Source: Lewinellaceae bacterium (lineage in GTDB: Bacteria; Bacteroidota; Bacteroidia; Chitinophagales; Saprospiraceae). From it: a stretch of 36,695 nucleotides of DNA. Of the stretch, positions 7,751 to 17,168 are shown in pieces. The stretch lies in NCBI GenBank assembly GCA_947459655.1, contig CANHEE010000017.1:1-36695 (forward strand), given 5' to 3'. A model generated the notes under the pieces. That model did no database searches. It had not been told where the DNA came from and was given only the letters and a program-made list of their open reading frames with translations. The translations under genes and the position numbers were made by a program. Positions within the stretch are counted from its first letter, which is position 1; each line of letters begins with the position of its first letter.

Positions 7751-9271
7751 ATGTCTGATAAACAGGCCCATTTTCACAAAAAAAACCTCGGATTTTGGGA
7801 AATCTGGAACATGAGTTTCGGTTTCCTTGGAATTCAGTTTGGCTGGGGATTGCAAATGGCCAATATGAGCGCCATATACGAAAACCTTGGGGCTAAAGCA
7901 GATGAAATACCGGGATTGTGGCTTGCCGCTCCTTTGACAGGTCTAATTGTACAACCTATTATTGGTTACATGAGCGATAGGACGTGGACACCAATGGGTC
8001 GACGAAAACCTTACTTCCTCACTGGAGCCATTCTCGCTTCAGCCATGCTTTTACTAATGCCGAACAGCTCAACTCTATGGATGGCTGCCGGCCTGCTGTG
8101 GATTCTGGACGCCTCTATCAACATCAGCATGGAACCTTTCAGGGCTTTCGTAGCCGACATGCTACCCGAAGAACAACAGGCGCAGGGATACACAATGCAA
8201 AGTATGTTTATCGGACTTGGAGCCATTGTCGCATCAGCATTGCCTTGGATTTTTACTAATGTAGTCGGCATGTCAACTGAGACAGATTCGGGACAGATTC
8301 CTGCAAATGTGAGATGGTCATTTTATCTGGGTGCATTTGCATTTCTTGCGGCAGTATTGTACACCATCACTAAAACAAAGGAATACCCGCCTGCAGACAT
8401 GGAGGAATTTGAAGCAGAAAAAATCGCTGACCGTTCGGCGGGTCTTATCCCAAGATTCAATAAAGCCGTCATCGAAATTTTTGATGCCATTTTGAATATG
8501 CCAAAAGTGATGAGGCAACTCGCGCTTGTTCAATTTCTTACCTGGCCAGGTTTGTTTCTCATGTGGTTTTACTTTGGTGTTGGAATCACGCGTCAGGTGT
8601 TCAATTATGTTGACTACGGCAAAGAGGAAACGGAGTACTTTGCATACCTGACTGCCTTAGAAAATAACAAAACCTATGATATTAGCAGGGAACTAATAAT
8701 CAAATATGGCTCAGCGATAGAATTCAACGCAAAAATGGAGCAGAAGATCAGTGTTCAATTTGGTTCTGCCAATGCTTTTTACGAGGAAATGAAAGCAAAT
8801 ACCAAAAGGAAAAGTGACGGAAACGACTGGGGTGGATTGTGCTTTGCATTTTACTCACTTGTTACCTTTATATTCTCCTTTTTATTTCTACCGAAAATGG
8901 TGCACCAATGGGGTAAAAAGCAAACACATTTTATTTGTCTGTTAGCCGGTGCCGCTGGCTTGCTTTCTGTGGGCCTATTTGGAAATAAGTTCCTTCTACT
9001 GATTTCAATGACAGGCGTTGGAATTGCTTGGTCAAGTATACTTTCGATGCCGTATGCTATGCTCGTTCCGCATTTAAGTGACCGAAAAACTGGTCTGTAT
9101 GTCGGCATATTTAATTTTTTCATTGTCCTTCCGGAGATTCTGGCTACACTGGGTTTTGGCTGGATAATGAGCAATCTACTTAACAACAACCGTATTTCGG
9201 GGGTGATTTGTGGAGGGTTCTTACTAGTGGCTGCAGCTATAGCAACCCTGCGGGTTCACTCGGACGACTAA
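7751..9271 (+). CDS. MFS transporter, SLC45/sugar-cation symporter-like
   Basis: This 506-residue inner-membrane protein has about 12 predicted transmembrane segments. The loop 2-3 signature is GYMSDRTWTPMGRRKPY (residues 76-92), typical of the SLC45/GPH sugar:cation symporter branch of the major facilitator superfamily. A distinctive hydrophilic insert (roughly residues 285-355, rich in E, K and N) separates the two halves, longer than a normal central loop. Substrate cannot be read from sequence; disaccharides are the commonest cargo in related proteins. It lies 32 bp after the Fe-S gene and 59 bp before paaE on the same strand, possibly one transcript. No glycoside hydrolase neighbour supports a sugar assignment. 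Confidence 0.85.
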   Translation: MSDKQAHFHKKNLGFWEIWNMSFGFLGIQFGWGLQMANMSAIYENLGAKADEIPGLWLAAPLTGLIVQPIIGYMSDRTWTPMGRRKPYFLTGAILASAMLLLMPNSSTLWMAAGLLWILDASINISMEPFRAFVADMLPEEQQAQGYTMQSMFIGLGAIVASALPWIFTNVVGMSTETDSGQIPANVRWSFYLGAFAFLAAVLYTITKTKEYPPADMEEFEAEKIADRSAGLIPRFNKAVIEIFDAILNMPKVMRQLALVQFLTWPGLFLMWFYFGVGITRQVFNYVDYGKEETEYFAYLTALENNKTYDISRELIIKYGSAIEFNAKMEQKISVQFGSANAFYEEMKANTKRKSDGNDWGGLCFAFYSLVTFIFSFLFLPKMVHQWGKKQTHFICLLAGAAGLLSVGLFGNKFLLLISMTGVGIAWSSILSMPYAMLVPHLSDRKTGLYVGIFNFFIVLPEILATLGFGWIMSNLLNNNRISGVICGGFLLVAAAIATLRVHSDD

Positions 9272-9330
9272 CTTAAATTCTTTCTTAATTTAACCACCGG
9301 ACTCAGCATTCTGGATGTTTTACCCAAAAA

Positions 9331-10407
9331 ATGTCAACTGTAAAATTTTATTCACTAAGAGTATCTGATATCAGACGGGAGACTTCCGACTGCGTTTCCT
9401 TGTCTTTTGAAGTTCCTGAAGAATTGAAGAACGATTTTTCATTCAAACAGGGACAATATCTCACACTACGAAGAGAAATCGGTGGGCAAGATGTCCGCCG
9501 ATCTTATTCCATTTGCAGCAGTCCACTGGATAATGAGCTTCGTGTAGCAATAAAAAAGGTACCACATGGCATTTTTTCAACTTATGCAAATGAGCATTTG
9601 AAGACAGGTGATGTGCTGCAAGTGATGACACCTGCCGGCAGATTCTTTACGGAAATGGACGAGAAACACGACAAAAATTATGTCGCGTTCGCTTCAGGTT
9701 CCGGGATTACACCTGTGATGTCCATCATGAAAACAGTTTTGAAGAGCGAACCAAAATCTACATTTACACTTTTTTACGGCAACAAAAATGCGGCGTCAGT
9801 TATCTTTAGAGAAGGCATAGAAGGGTTGAAAAACAAATACCTCGAACGTCTAAGTGTTTATTATATTCTTTCTAGAGAAACAAGTGATTCTGAGATCCTG
9901 AATGGAAGAATAGACGGTAAAAAATGTGATGCCTTTTGTGAGCATTTTATCAATGTAGACAATATCAGTGATTTTTTCCTTTGCGGCCCTGAAGAGATGA
10001 TTTTTGCAGTGGAAGAAAACCTTGAAAATAGAGGAGTTGACAAGAAAAAAATTCATTTTGAGCTGTTCAGCAGCCATGCATCTCAAAAAGCTGTATTAAA
10101 AAATACGGATCTCGTTGAAAGTGAATCACTAAGTGAAGTCAACATCAGGCTCGATGGAAAAGTCATGACGTTTGGTCTTGCTAAAAATGGAATCAATATT
10201 CTTGATGCAGCCCTCCAAATGGGAGCCGATCTTCCCTACGCATGCAAGGGAGGCGTTTGCTGTACTTGTAAAGCAAAAATTACCGAGGGCGAGGTCAAAA
10301 TGGACCTCAATTATGGGTTGGAGGAAGATGAAATTCAAAACAATTATATTTTAACCTGTCAGGCACACCCAATTTCAGAGAGAATTGTGGTTGACTTTGA
10401 CGTTTAA
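9331..10407 (+). CDS. paaE: PaaE-type ferredoxin reductase (phenylacetyl-CoA epoxidase reductase-like)
   Basis: The 358-residue flavoprotein has the three-part order of PaaE: an FAD domain with RRSYSIC at residues 56-62, an NAD(P)H domain with GSGITPVMSI at about 127-136 and FLCGPEEM near 218, and a C-terminal plant-type 2Fe-2S ferredoxin domain with C305-x4-C310-x2-C313 and distal C343. PaaE passes NADPH electrons to the di-iron PaaA-PaaC oxygenase that epoxidises phenylacetyl-CoA. The next gene, 11 bp downstream, encodes PaaB, which supports the assignment. PaaA, PaaC and PaaD are absent from this window, so another electron acceptor cannot be excluded. An extra Cys311 within the CGGVCC-like motif replaces the common Gly. 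Confidence 0.88.
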   Translation: MSTVKFYSLRVSDIRRETSDCVSLSFEVPEELKNDFSFKQGQYLTLRREIGGQDVRRSYSICSSPLDNELRVAIKKVPHGIFSTYANEHLKTGDVLQVMTPAGRFFTEMDEKHDKNYVAFASGSGITPVMSIMKTVLKSEPKSTFTLFYGNKNAASVIFREGIEGLKNKYLERLSVYYILSRETSDSEILNGRIDGKKCDAFCEHFINVDNISDFFLCGPEEMIFAVEENLENRGVDKKKIHFELFSSHASQKAVLKNTDLVESESLSEVNIRLDGKVMTFGLAKNGINILDAALQMGADLPYACKGGVCCTCKAKITEGEVKMDLNYGLEEDEIQNNYILTCQAHPISERIVVDFDV

Positions 10408-10418
10408 ATCTAGATAAA

Positions 10419-10703
10419 ATGAACAAAGACTGGCCACTATGGGAAGTTTTTATCCGTAGTAAAAATGGACTATCCCACAAGCATGCTGGAAGTTTACACG
10501 CGGTTGATGCAGCTATGGCAATTGAAAACGCAAGAGATGTTTACACGCGCAGAGCAGAGGGCGTTAGTATCTGGGTAATCGAGTCCAAAAACATTACCGC
10601 GTCTGATCCTGCAGACACAGACATGCTGTTTGAGCCGTCAGTTAGTAAAGTTTACAGGCATCCGACATTTTATGATGTGCCTGATTCAATTACACACATG
10701 TAA
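10419..10703 (+). CDS. paaB: 1,2-phenylacetyl-CoA epoxidase subunit PaaB
   Basis: This 94-residue protein matches PaaB throughout: the N-terminal WPLWEVFIRSKNGLSHKHAG, the central DAAMAIENARDVYTRR, and EGVSIWVI in the second half. PaaB is a small non-catalytic subunit of the multicomponent phenylacetyl-CoA epoxidase in aerobic phenylacetate breakdown. It is thought to bridge or stabilise the PaaA-PaaC di-iron complex. Length is normal. It follows paaE by 11 bp and is surely co-transcribed with it. The usual neighbours paaA, paaC and paaD do not follow; instead there is a 152-bp gap and then a secreted peptidase gene. Confidence 0.9.
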   Translation: MNKDWPLWEVFIRSKNGLSHKHAGSLHAVDAAMAIENARDVYTRRAEGVSIWVIESKNITASDPADTDMLFEPSVSKVYRHPTFYDVPDSITHM

Positions 10704-10855
10704 GTCATCCCAAGAAAGTTGGTCAACAACCTAAACTCAAGTGGCAGATATTTCGTCATTTTTCGTTTCGAAACAGCAAACAGTTTTACCCAATTGACCG
10801 ATATTACAAATGACTTCTCATTGAAATTTAGAAGTGTACGCTAACACGCACAATT

Positions 10856-13800
10856 ATGAAAAAACTACTTCCAATATTGCTTTTTTTATCCTGTATTCGG
10901 AGCGGCACAGCCCAAACTCAGGATTACAGACTACATTTTCAAAATGAAACAATTCTTCTTCCGGAAAATGGAACGGACATTCTGGGTAGAACATTTTTAC
11001 CAGAGCATGCATTTTTCGGAGGTAAAGGCTACGCAGTTGTGCAGTTTTTCGATATTCCGAATAGCTCCGTAAGGATAAGTCTGAGCAGAAGCGGTGTGGA
11101 ATTGCTGGATTATCTCCCTGAAAAGGCATACATAGCTTCAATTTCAAAAAATGTCCGGCCCGAAGCACTCAGAAAATTCGCGTTTCGTTCTGTTGTTCCG
11201 GTAAAGCCGGAATGGAAAATCAGTAAGGCTCTTTTTGAAATTTTGCAGAATCATCCGCAACAACTTCTTGTGCAATTTTATGATGATGTAGATTATTCAG
11301 CAGCAGTTGACTTGATAACCGGGAACGGACTAGAAATCATCAAACAGTTCCCCTCACGAAAATACCTTTATCTCAAAGCGAATGGCGCAACTATTGAGCA
11401 GATTGCAGCTTACCCATTTGTTGTACACCTGGATGTCATCGCTCCTAAAGGTGAGCCCGAAGATCAGGATTCACGCTCACTTCATCAGTCATCGCAGCTT
11501 GACAATGAATATGCATCTGACCTAAGATTGAATGGTGAGGGTGTAAATGTGCAGGTACGAGATGATGGCACAGTTGGACCTCACATAGACTTCAAGGGGC
11601 GTCTTACAGAGCTTTCAAGATACAATGGTTCAGTAAACCATGCTGATATGGTTGCCGGGAGTTCTGGCGGAGCTGGCAATCTCAATCCCTTGATGAAAGG
11701 CATTGCAACAGGTGCCGGATTTTTCATCACTGAGTACGATCAAAGTTTTACGGATACAACCATAGGACTACACCGATACAAAAAGGTGATGGTAACAAAC
11801 ACCTCTTACACCGATGGATGCAATCGCTATACAAGTGTGAGCCAAACCATTGATGTTCAGCACCTTCAAAACAAGAAACTGATTCATGTCTTTTCTGCTG
11901 GAAACAACAATGGAACCAGCTGTGGCTACGGTGCAGGAACCCAATGGGGCAATGTGACCGGCGGACACAAACAAGGTAAAAACGGAATTGCAGCAGCCAA
12001 CATTGATGACAATATTGATATCGCTCCATCCAGCAGCAGGGGACCGGCTCACGATGGTCGCATCAAACCGGACGTTTCAGCACATGGCACCAATGTGAAC
12101 ATGACTTTCCCAAACAATACCTACACAGTTAATTCAGGCACATCTTTCTCTTCGCCTATAACTGCTGGTATCCTGGCAGTAATGTATCAAACCTATAGAA
12201 TGGAAAACCAAGGTAACGATCCTGATGGTGCCTTGATGAAAGCCATTCTGCTCAATACGGCAACAGAAATTGGAAATTACGGACCTGACTTTAAATTCGG
12301 ATGGGGTGTGGCCAATGCGCAGCGTGCTACAGAGGCCATCCAAAACCAGCAATACAGCACGGACTCCATTGACCAATCAGAAGTAAGAACCATAAAGCTC
12401 AAGATGCCCGTCAATATCAAACAAGCTAAGATTATGTTGCTTTGGCCGGACTACCAGGCATCACCGAATGTGAAAAAAGCGCTTGTGAATGACCTTGACC
12501 TCACTGTTACTTCACCTGATGGCAAAACCATCTTGCCATTCGTGCTCGATCCCACGCCAAATGTCGTCAATCTTGATTCTCCGGCAAAAAGAGGCAGAGA
12601 TTCATTGAATAATGTAGAGCAGGTGGCCATAGAAAATCCGCTCCCCGATGCAGAATACACAGTAACGGTTTCAGGATATAACATTCCAAAGGGGCTTCAG
12701 CAATTTTATCTTACATGGGATTTCCTTGAAGACAACTTCATCCCTATGGAAATGAAAAAGGAAAGCTATTTACCCGGTGAAAAAATTGCAGTTCGCTGGA
12801 TCACTCCTGCCGTTGATACGGGAGCTGTAAAAATAGAGTTCACCCCCAATAACGGTCAAACCTGGAGCAACCTGGGCTACAAAAATATTAATCTGACACA
12901 CACCACTTACACACTACCTAAAGTGAATACAGAATGGGCAAAATTCAGATTTACATACAAAAACAGGCAGTACCAAACCTCCTTTTTCTCCATTTGCGAG
13001 CAGCCAAAAACATTTACAGTTACCAAAATTTGCCCAGATTCTATAAGCATGACCTGGGATGCAATAGCCGCACCGGTTAGTTACGAACCAATGTTTCTTG
13101 GTGACAAGTACATGGAACCACTCGGTAAAACCAAAGGCAAAACATTGACAGCTGGAACTCCGAAAGGTTTTTTCAGCAACAGTAGTAACTGGTTTACCAT
13201 ACGTTCTGAATTTGATAGTTCGGGGATGATCAGCAAGCGAAAAAATGCCATTTCTGTTCCTGCTGCTTTGCTCAACTGTCCGCTTAGTAAAGACCTAGCA
13301 CTGGAGGGTAATTTTCTCTCCACAGAAGACTACTATTCCTCTCAGTGTGATTCCATGCTTACCGACTCGGTTGAGATTTCTATCATGAACGCAGGTGATG
13401 ACATTCAGTCAGACGCATATGTTTCTTATCAGATTGGCAGTAATGCCGTGGTGACCGACACTATAGCAATCAAGCTCGGAAGAAAGGAGAATTCAACACA
13501 TACTTTCAGCAGAAGATTCAGCGTAAGCGGAAATGGATCTGCCACCCTTAAGGCCTGGGTTACTCTTAGCGACGGAGATTTGTTTGAAGCTAATGACACC
13601 ATCCGAAAAACGATTTCATACAATGTTTCAGACGTGACTAATCAGGTAAAATCCATTACATATTCTGAAAATTTCAACAGACAAAACGTCGGCTACCCGG
13701 AGGGATGGACAACCAGACAAATTCCTACAGACAACTTCACATGGGAAAATGTCGTGGTGCCTGGAGTTAACGGATTGCGTTCCAATGCACTCAGTATAAA

Positions 13801-14944
13801 TCTTAACCAGGCGTCACTCAACAGAAGCGATGAATTGTTTACCCCACCAGTTTACATTGACAGTACAGTAGCTAATCCTTACCTGATGTTTGACATGGCC
13901 TATGGTGCAGGAAACTCAACCCTGGGAACCGATCTAATGGAGATTTTTGCTTACGAAAATTGTGATAAATCCGATGAGAAAAGATTGCTTTCTCTGTCGG
14001 ACAAAAACCTTTCAACCGATTCGGAACCAAACGTATGGCAACCTAACTACTCAAGCAGTTGGAGACTAGTGCCTGTCAACATTAGTGCACTGAAAGGAAA
14101 AACAATTATCTTCGGTTTCCGAGCTACGAGTAAAAAAATCAGTGTACTATATATTGACAACGTTAGATTCGGAGATTACAATCCTGTAACTGCAAAAGCA
14201 GAGATAATTGCCTCAAAATCTACACTTTGTCCACTGGGTGTAAATACCTACGCAGCTAAAAATACTGACCCAAGTTTTATTTACGAATGGACTTTCGCCG
14301 GAGGAAATCCTGCCAGGGGAGTTGGACCCGGACCCATTGATGTGATCTATCCAACTGCAACGGCAAATACAGCTGTAACCTTAAAATTGACGAGCCCGCT
14401 GGGCACCTCTTCTGCACAGTTTAATAATCTTGTGATTCAACAGTTGCCGGTGGCAAGATTTTCAGTGCTACTGAACGGACTTGCGGTGGAATGCAAAAAC
14501 CAAAGTCAGTACGCGAACAGCTATCTTTGGGATTTTGGCGATACAAACACCTCCGATCAATTTGAGCCTGCGCACGTGTACAATAAGGAAGGGTCTTATA
14601 GTGTTGTTCTGAGCTCAAAAAATGAATGTGGAGAAGGGCGACTAACCCGAAAAGTCAACATGACCACTACTTCGACAGGTGCAATAGGATCATCCGGAAC
14701 AGCACAGTTACTTCCCAATCCAAATGAAGGAAGTTTTAATATCATACTTAACGATATGACACCTGCAGATGCTCAGTTGAGTATTACCAACCTTAACGGC
14801 ACAACTTTATGGGAATCGAATATAGTCATCAACAGCCCTTCGCAGACTATTAAATTTGATCAACCCGACCTTGCTTCTGGTGTCTATTTGTTCAACATCC
14901 TAACGAAAGACAATACTCTGACGCTGAAATTTATTAAAAAATGA
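10856..14944 (+). CDS. Secreted S8 (subtilisin-like) serine peptidase with PKD and T9SS sorting domain
   Basis: The 1362-residue protein is a large exported protease. A signal peptide covers residues 1-19 (ending SGTAQ), followed by a propeptide-like region to about 215. The subtilase domain shows the triad: Asp236 in VQVRDDG, His262 in VNHADMVAG, and Ser430 in GTSFSSP. Immunoglobulin/fibronectin-like modules follow (about 640-810), then a jelly-roll-like region with a MAM-type appearance (about 940-1110), a PKD domain from about 1199 (YLWDFGD) and a type A T9SS sorting domain at 1285-1362 (LLPNPNEGSF...GVYLFNI). It should cross the outer membrane by T9SS and be surface-anchored or released. 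The 152 bp upstream hold no clear promoter. Three cytoplasmic or membrane genes follow with almost no gap. Confidence 0.92.
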   Translation: MKKLLPILLFLSCIRSGTAQTQDYRLHFQNETILLPENGTDILGRTFLPEHAFFGGKGYAVVQFFDIPNSSVRISLSRSGVELLDYLPEKAYIASISKNVRPEALRKFAFRSVVPVKPEWKISKALFEILQNHPQQLLVQFYDDVDYSAAVDLITGNGLEIIKQFPSRKYLYLKANGATIEQIAAYPFVVHLDVIAPKGEPEDQDSRSLHQSSQLDNEYASDLRLNGEGVNVQVRDDGTVGPHIDFKGRLTELSRYNGSVNHADMVAGSSGGAGNLNPLMKGIATGAGFFITEYDQSFTDTTIGLHRYKKVMVTNTSYTDGCNRYTSVSQTIDVQHLQNKKLIHVFSAGNNNGTSCGYGAGTQWGNVTGGHKQGKNGIAAANIDDNIDIAPSSSRGPAHDGRIKPDVSAHGTNVNMTFPNNTYTVNSGTSFSSPITAGILAVMYQTYRMENQGNDPDGALMKAILLNTATEIGNYGPDFKFGWGVANAQRATEAIQNQQYSTDSIDQSEVRTIKLKMPVNIKQAKIMLLWPDYQASPNVKKALVNDLDLTVTSPDGKTILPFVLDPTPNVVNLDSPAKRGRDSLNNVEQVAIENPLPDAEYTVTVSGYNIPKGLQQFYLTWDFLEDNFIPMEMKKESYLPGEKIAVRWITPAVDTGAVKIEFTPNNGQTWSNLGYKNINLTHTTYTLPKVNTEWAKFRFTYKNRQYQTSFFSICEQPKTFTVTKICPDSISMTWDAIAAPVSYEPMFLGDKYMEPLGKTKGKTLTAGTPKGFFSNSSNWFTIRSEFDSSGMISKRKNAISVPAALLNCPLSKDLALEGNFLSTEDYYSSQCDSMLTDSVEISIMNAGDDIQSDAYVSYQIGSNAVVTDTIAIKLGRKENSTHTFSRRFSVSGNGSATLKAWVTLSDGDLFEANDTIRKTISYNVSDVTNQVKSITYSENFNRQNVGYPEGWTTRQIPTDNFTWENVVVPGVNGLRSNALSINLNQASLNRSDELFTPPVYIDSTVANPYLMFDMAYGAGNSTLGTDLMEIFAYENCDKSDEKRLLSLSDKNLSTDSEPNVWQPNYSSSWRLVPVNISALKGKTIIFGFRATSKKISVLYIDNVRFGDYNPVTAKAEIIASKSTLCPLGVNTYAAKNTDPSFIYEWTFAGGNPARGVGPGPIDVIYPTATANTAVTLKLTSPLGTSSAQFNNLVIQQLPVARFSVLLNGLAVECKNQSQYANSYLWDFGDTNTSDQFEPAHVYNKEGSYSVVLSSKNECGEGRLTRKVNMTTTSTGAIGSSGTAQLLPNPNEGSFNIILNDMTPADAQLSITNLNGTTLWESNIVINSPSQTIKFDQPDLASGVYLFNILTKDNTLTLKFIKK

Positions 14945-14956
14945 CGGGGAGACAAT

Positions 14957-15373
14957 ATGTACACATTTGAAACCAAATTAAGGGTACGATATGCTGAAAC
15001 CGATCAGATGAAATATCTTTACTATGGAAACTATGCGCAGTACTTTGAAGTAGGAAGGGTAGAGTTAATGAGATCACTGGGACTTAGTTACAAGGAGCTT
15101 GAGGAAAACCACAAGGTCATGATGCCCGTAATTTACATGCAGCAGCGATTTCTAAGGCCGGCGCTATATGATGATGTGCTGACGATAGAAACATCTGTAA
15201 GGGTACTAGAGGAAAACTCCCTTACCTTTCACTCAGAAATATTTAACGATACCCAAAAGCTATTGAATAGCGGCCATGTTCGATTGTGCTTTATAGATAT
15301 GAACAGCGGAAAACGAATTGCAATGCCCAAACACCTCTATGAAAAACTTCATCCGTTTTTTATTCAGAATTAA
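14957..15373 (+). CDS. Acyl-CoA thioesterase, YbgC/FadM-type 4HBT fold
   Basis: This 138-residue hotdog-fold protein has the YbgC/4HBT signature RVRYAETDQMKYLYYGNYAQYFE, with catalytic Asp16 followed by the usual tyrosine-rich helix. These enzymes hydrolyse acyl-CoA thioesters in the cytoplasm. It begins 12 bp after the S8 peptidase stop, with a purine-rich stretch (GGGGAGA) just before the ATG. Its end overlaps the next gene by 35 nt, so translation is probably coupled. Where most relatives have a Gly-Val-Val-Tyr sequence after the catalytic Asp, this one has Lys-Tyr-Leu-Tyr. The substrate is unknown, and a link to the nearby paa genes is only positional. Confidence 0.88.
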   Translation: MYTFETKLRVRYAETDQMKYLYYGNYAQYFEVGRVELMRSLGLSYKELEENHKVMMPVIYMQQRFLRPALYDDVLTIETSVRVLEENSLTFHSEIFNDTQKLLNSGHVRLCFIDMNSGKRIAMPKHLYEKLHPFFIQN

Positions 15374-16340
15374 CTTTCTGAAATTACTTTCGAAAATTGG
15401 AGGGCTGGCCCGAAAATCCTACCCCTACAAGACACTTGTCAGCTGGTCGAAAGTAACCATTTTTCCTGGTTCCGAGGGCAATTCCATTTATGATATCCTT
15501 TCTTTTATCTGGCTGGAGTGGAAAACAGATGCACTTAATTCCAGGGCAAATGCCATCAGTTTTAGTTTCTTCATATCTATTTTCCCTTCGCTCATCGTCC
15601 TTTTTACGCTGATCGCGTACACACCACTGTATTCCAATTTTAATGACCTGATAAAAGTGACCGTTCATGACTTGATGCCGGGTAGTGCAGAGCAGGTTGT
15701 ACTCAAGACCATTAAAGACATAACTACCATAAAAAGAAGCAGTTTGCTCTCCGTGGGTTTTGTACTAGCCATTTACTTCTCAAGCAATGGAATGCTAGCA
15801 ATGATGAAGGGATTTGAAAAAGCCAACCATACCACTTTTCATGACCATGGTGCCTTGCAAAAAAGGTGGATTGCCATCAAACTGACCTTTTTACTCGGCG
15901 TCCTGTTACTTGCATCGGTAATACTTGGGATCATGGGAAGCAGTATAGTGGAATACATTTCTGATTTTATAAAACTGAAAAAATTTGAGAAAATCGGACT
16001 AACCCTTATTCGCTGGTTGGTTATGGTTTCATTACTGTATGGCGGAATTTCAGTCATCTATAGATTGGGAGTGCCATTGAAAAAGAAATTACCACTTGTT
16101 AATCCGGGTGCCACACTAGCCACCATATTATCCATAATCATTTCACTGTTGTTCTCGTATTATGTGGACAACTTTGGTTCTTACAACAAACTCTATGGCT
16201 CTATCGGAACGCTGATTGTTTTTCTGTTGTGGTTGCAGTTAAATGTGTTTAATATGCTGCTTGGATTTGAACTCAATGCCGCCATTGCCGTAAACAGGGA
16301 TTTAAAAACCTTTAATAGTCACATAAAAGACACTGAATAA
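15339..16340 (+). CDS. YihY/BrkB-family inner-membrane protein
   Basis: The 333-residue membrane protein has the YihY/BrkB pattern: a cytoplasmic N-terminus, about six transmembrane segments, the early SRANAISFSFFISIFPSL motif, and the late NKLYGSIGTLIVFLLWLQL and FELNAA motifs. The family was once annotated as ribonuclease BN, which is not supported; its function remains unclear (transport or envelope roles are proposed). I chose the ATG at 15339; an in-frame TTG at 15318 would add seven residues. Either way it overlaps the thioesterase gene, and it is followed after 2 bp by the queuosine-precursor transporter, so all are likely translated from one mRNA. Confidence 0.9.
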   Translation: MKNFIRFLFRINFLKLLSKIGGLARKSYPYKTLVSWSKVTIFPGSEGNSIYDILSFIWLEWKTDALNSRANAISFSFFISIFPSLIVLFTLIAYTPLYSNFNDLIKVTVHDLMPGSAEQVVLKTIKDITTIKRSSLLSVGFVLAIYFSSNGMLAMMKGFEKANHTTFHDHGALQKRWIAIKLTFLLGVLLLASVILGIMGSSIVEYISDFIKLKKFEKIGLTLIRWLVMVSLLYGGISVIYRLGVPLKKKLPLVNPGATLATILSIIISLLFSYYVDNFGSYNKLYGSIGTLIVFLLWLQLNVFNMLLGFELNAAIAVNRDLKTFNSHIKDTE

Positions 16341-16342
16341 AG

Positions 16343-17158
16343 ATGCATTCAACCAAGCCTTCTTTTTTCGAAGACAAAAGCAAAAAACTATTCATCATCC
16401 TTGGAGGCTTTTTTATCGCCAATGCTTTGGTTGCCGAATTCATCGGTGTGAAAATTTTCTCTGTAGAACAGACGCTGGGTATACCTCCTTTTCACATTAG
16501 CTTGTTCGGACTGGAGAATCTCTCATTCAATATGACTGCAGGGGTTATCCAGTGGCCATTTGTATTTGTTATGACAGATATTATCAATGAATACTATGGT
16601 CAAAAAGGGGTACGATTTCTTTCCTACATTGCTGCCGGTTTGATAGCATATTCTTTTTTAATGGTAAATCTCGCCATACACTTGCAACCGGCAGATTTTT
16701 GGCCTCAATCACATATCAATTCTGCTTTACCAATCTCAGAACAGGAAACGCTAAGACAGCAGGTGGGTGATTACAACACCGCATTTAAAATGGTTTACAG
16801 CCAAGGCAGTTGGATAATACTAGGTTCGATTACCGCATTTTTGTTTGGACAACTTGTAGACGTGGTTGTTTTTCACAAGATCAAAAAAATGACCGGAGAA
16901 AAAGCGATATGGTTACGATCAACAGGATCAACGCTTGTTTCTCAGTTCTTTGATAGCTTTATAGTCCTTTTTATTGCTTTTTACATCGGTGCAGGCTGGA
17001 GTATTCAGAGGGTGTTTGCGTTAGGGCTGGTTGCCTACGTTTACAAGTTTGTTGTGGCCTTACTGATGACGCCGGTTATTTACATAGTTCATTTCGCCAT
17101 CGAGCAATATCTGGGGTCAGCGCTAGCAACAGAAATGAAAGACCAGAGTGCAGCCTAA
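16343..17158 (+). CDS. Queuosine precursor transporter (YhhQ/VUT family)
   Basis: This 271-residue inner-membrane protein has the YhhQ family features: NALVAEFIGVKIF in the first segment, the conserved FVMTDIINEYYGQKGVRF loop, and the late STLVSQFFDSFIVLFIAFY motif. About six to seven hydrophobic helices are visible. E. coli YhhQ imports preQ0/preQ1 for the queuosine tRNA modification, and the same role is inferred here. It has a longer periplasmic or cytoplasmic loop (about 115-150) than the E. coli protein, as is common in Bacteroidota. It starts 2 bp after the YihY gene, and its stop is 10 bp from the convergent CHU_C gene. Confidence 0.9.
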   Translation: MHSTKPSFFEDKSKKLFIILGGFFIANALVAEFIGVKIFSVEQTLGIPPFHISLFGLENLSFNMTAGVIQWPFVFVMTDIINEYYGQKGVRFLSYIAAGLIAYSFLMVNLAIHLQPADFWPQSHINSALPISEQETLRQQVGDYNTAFKMVYSQGSWIILGSITAFLFGQLVDVVVFHKIKKMTGEKAIWLRSTGSTLVSQFFDSFIVLFIAFYIGAGWSIQRVFALGLVAYVYKFVVALLMTPVIYIVHFAIEQYLGSALATEMKDQSAA

Positions 17159-17168
17159 TATTGATGAA

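Noticed and set aside
10704-10855. Possible missing paa gene or small RNA in the 152-bp gap
   Set aside because: No reading frame of useful length, no T-run hairpin and no promoter match; only a weak GTTG/CAAC inverted repeat near 10719-10731.
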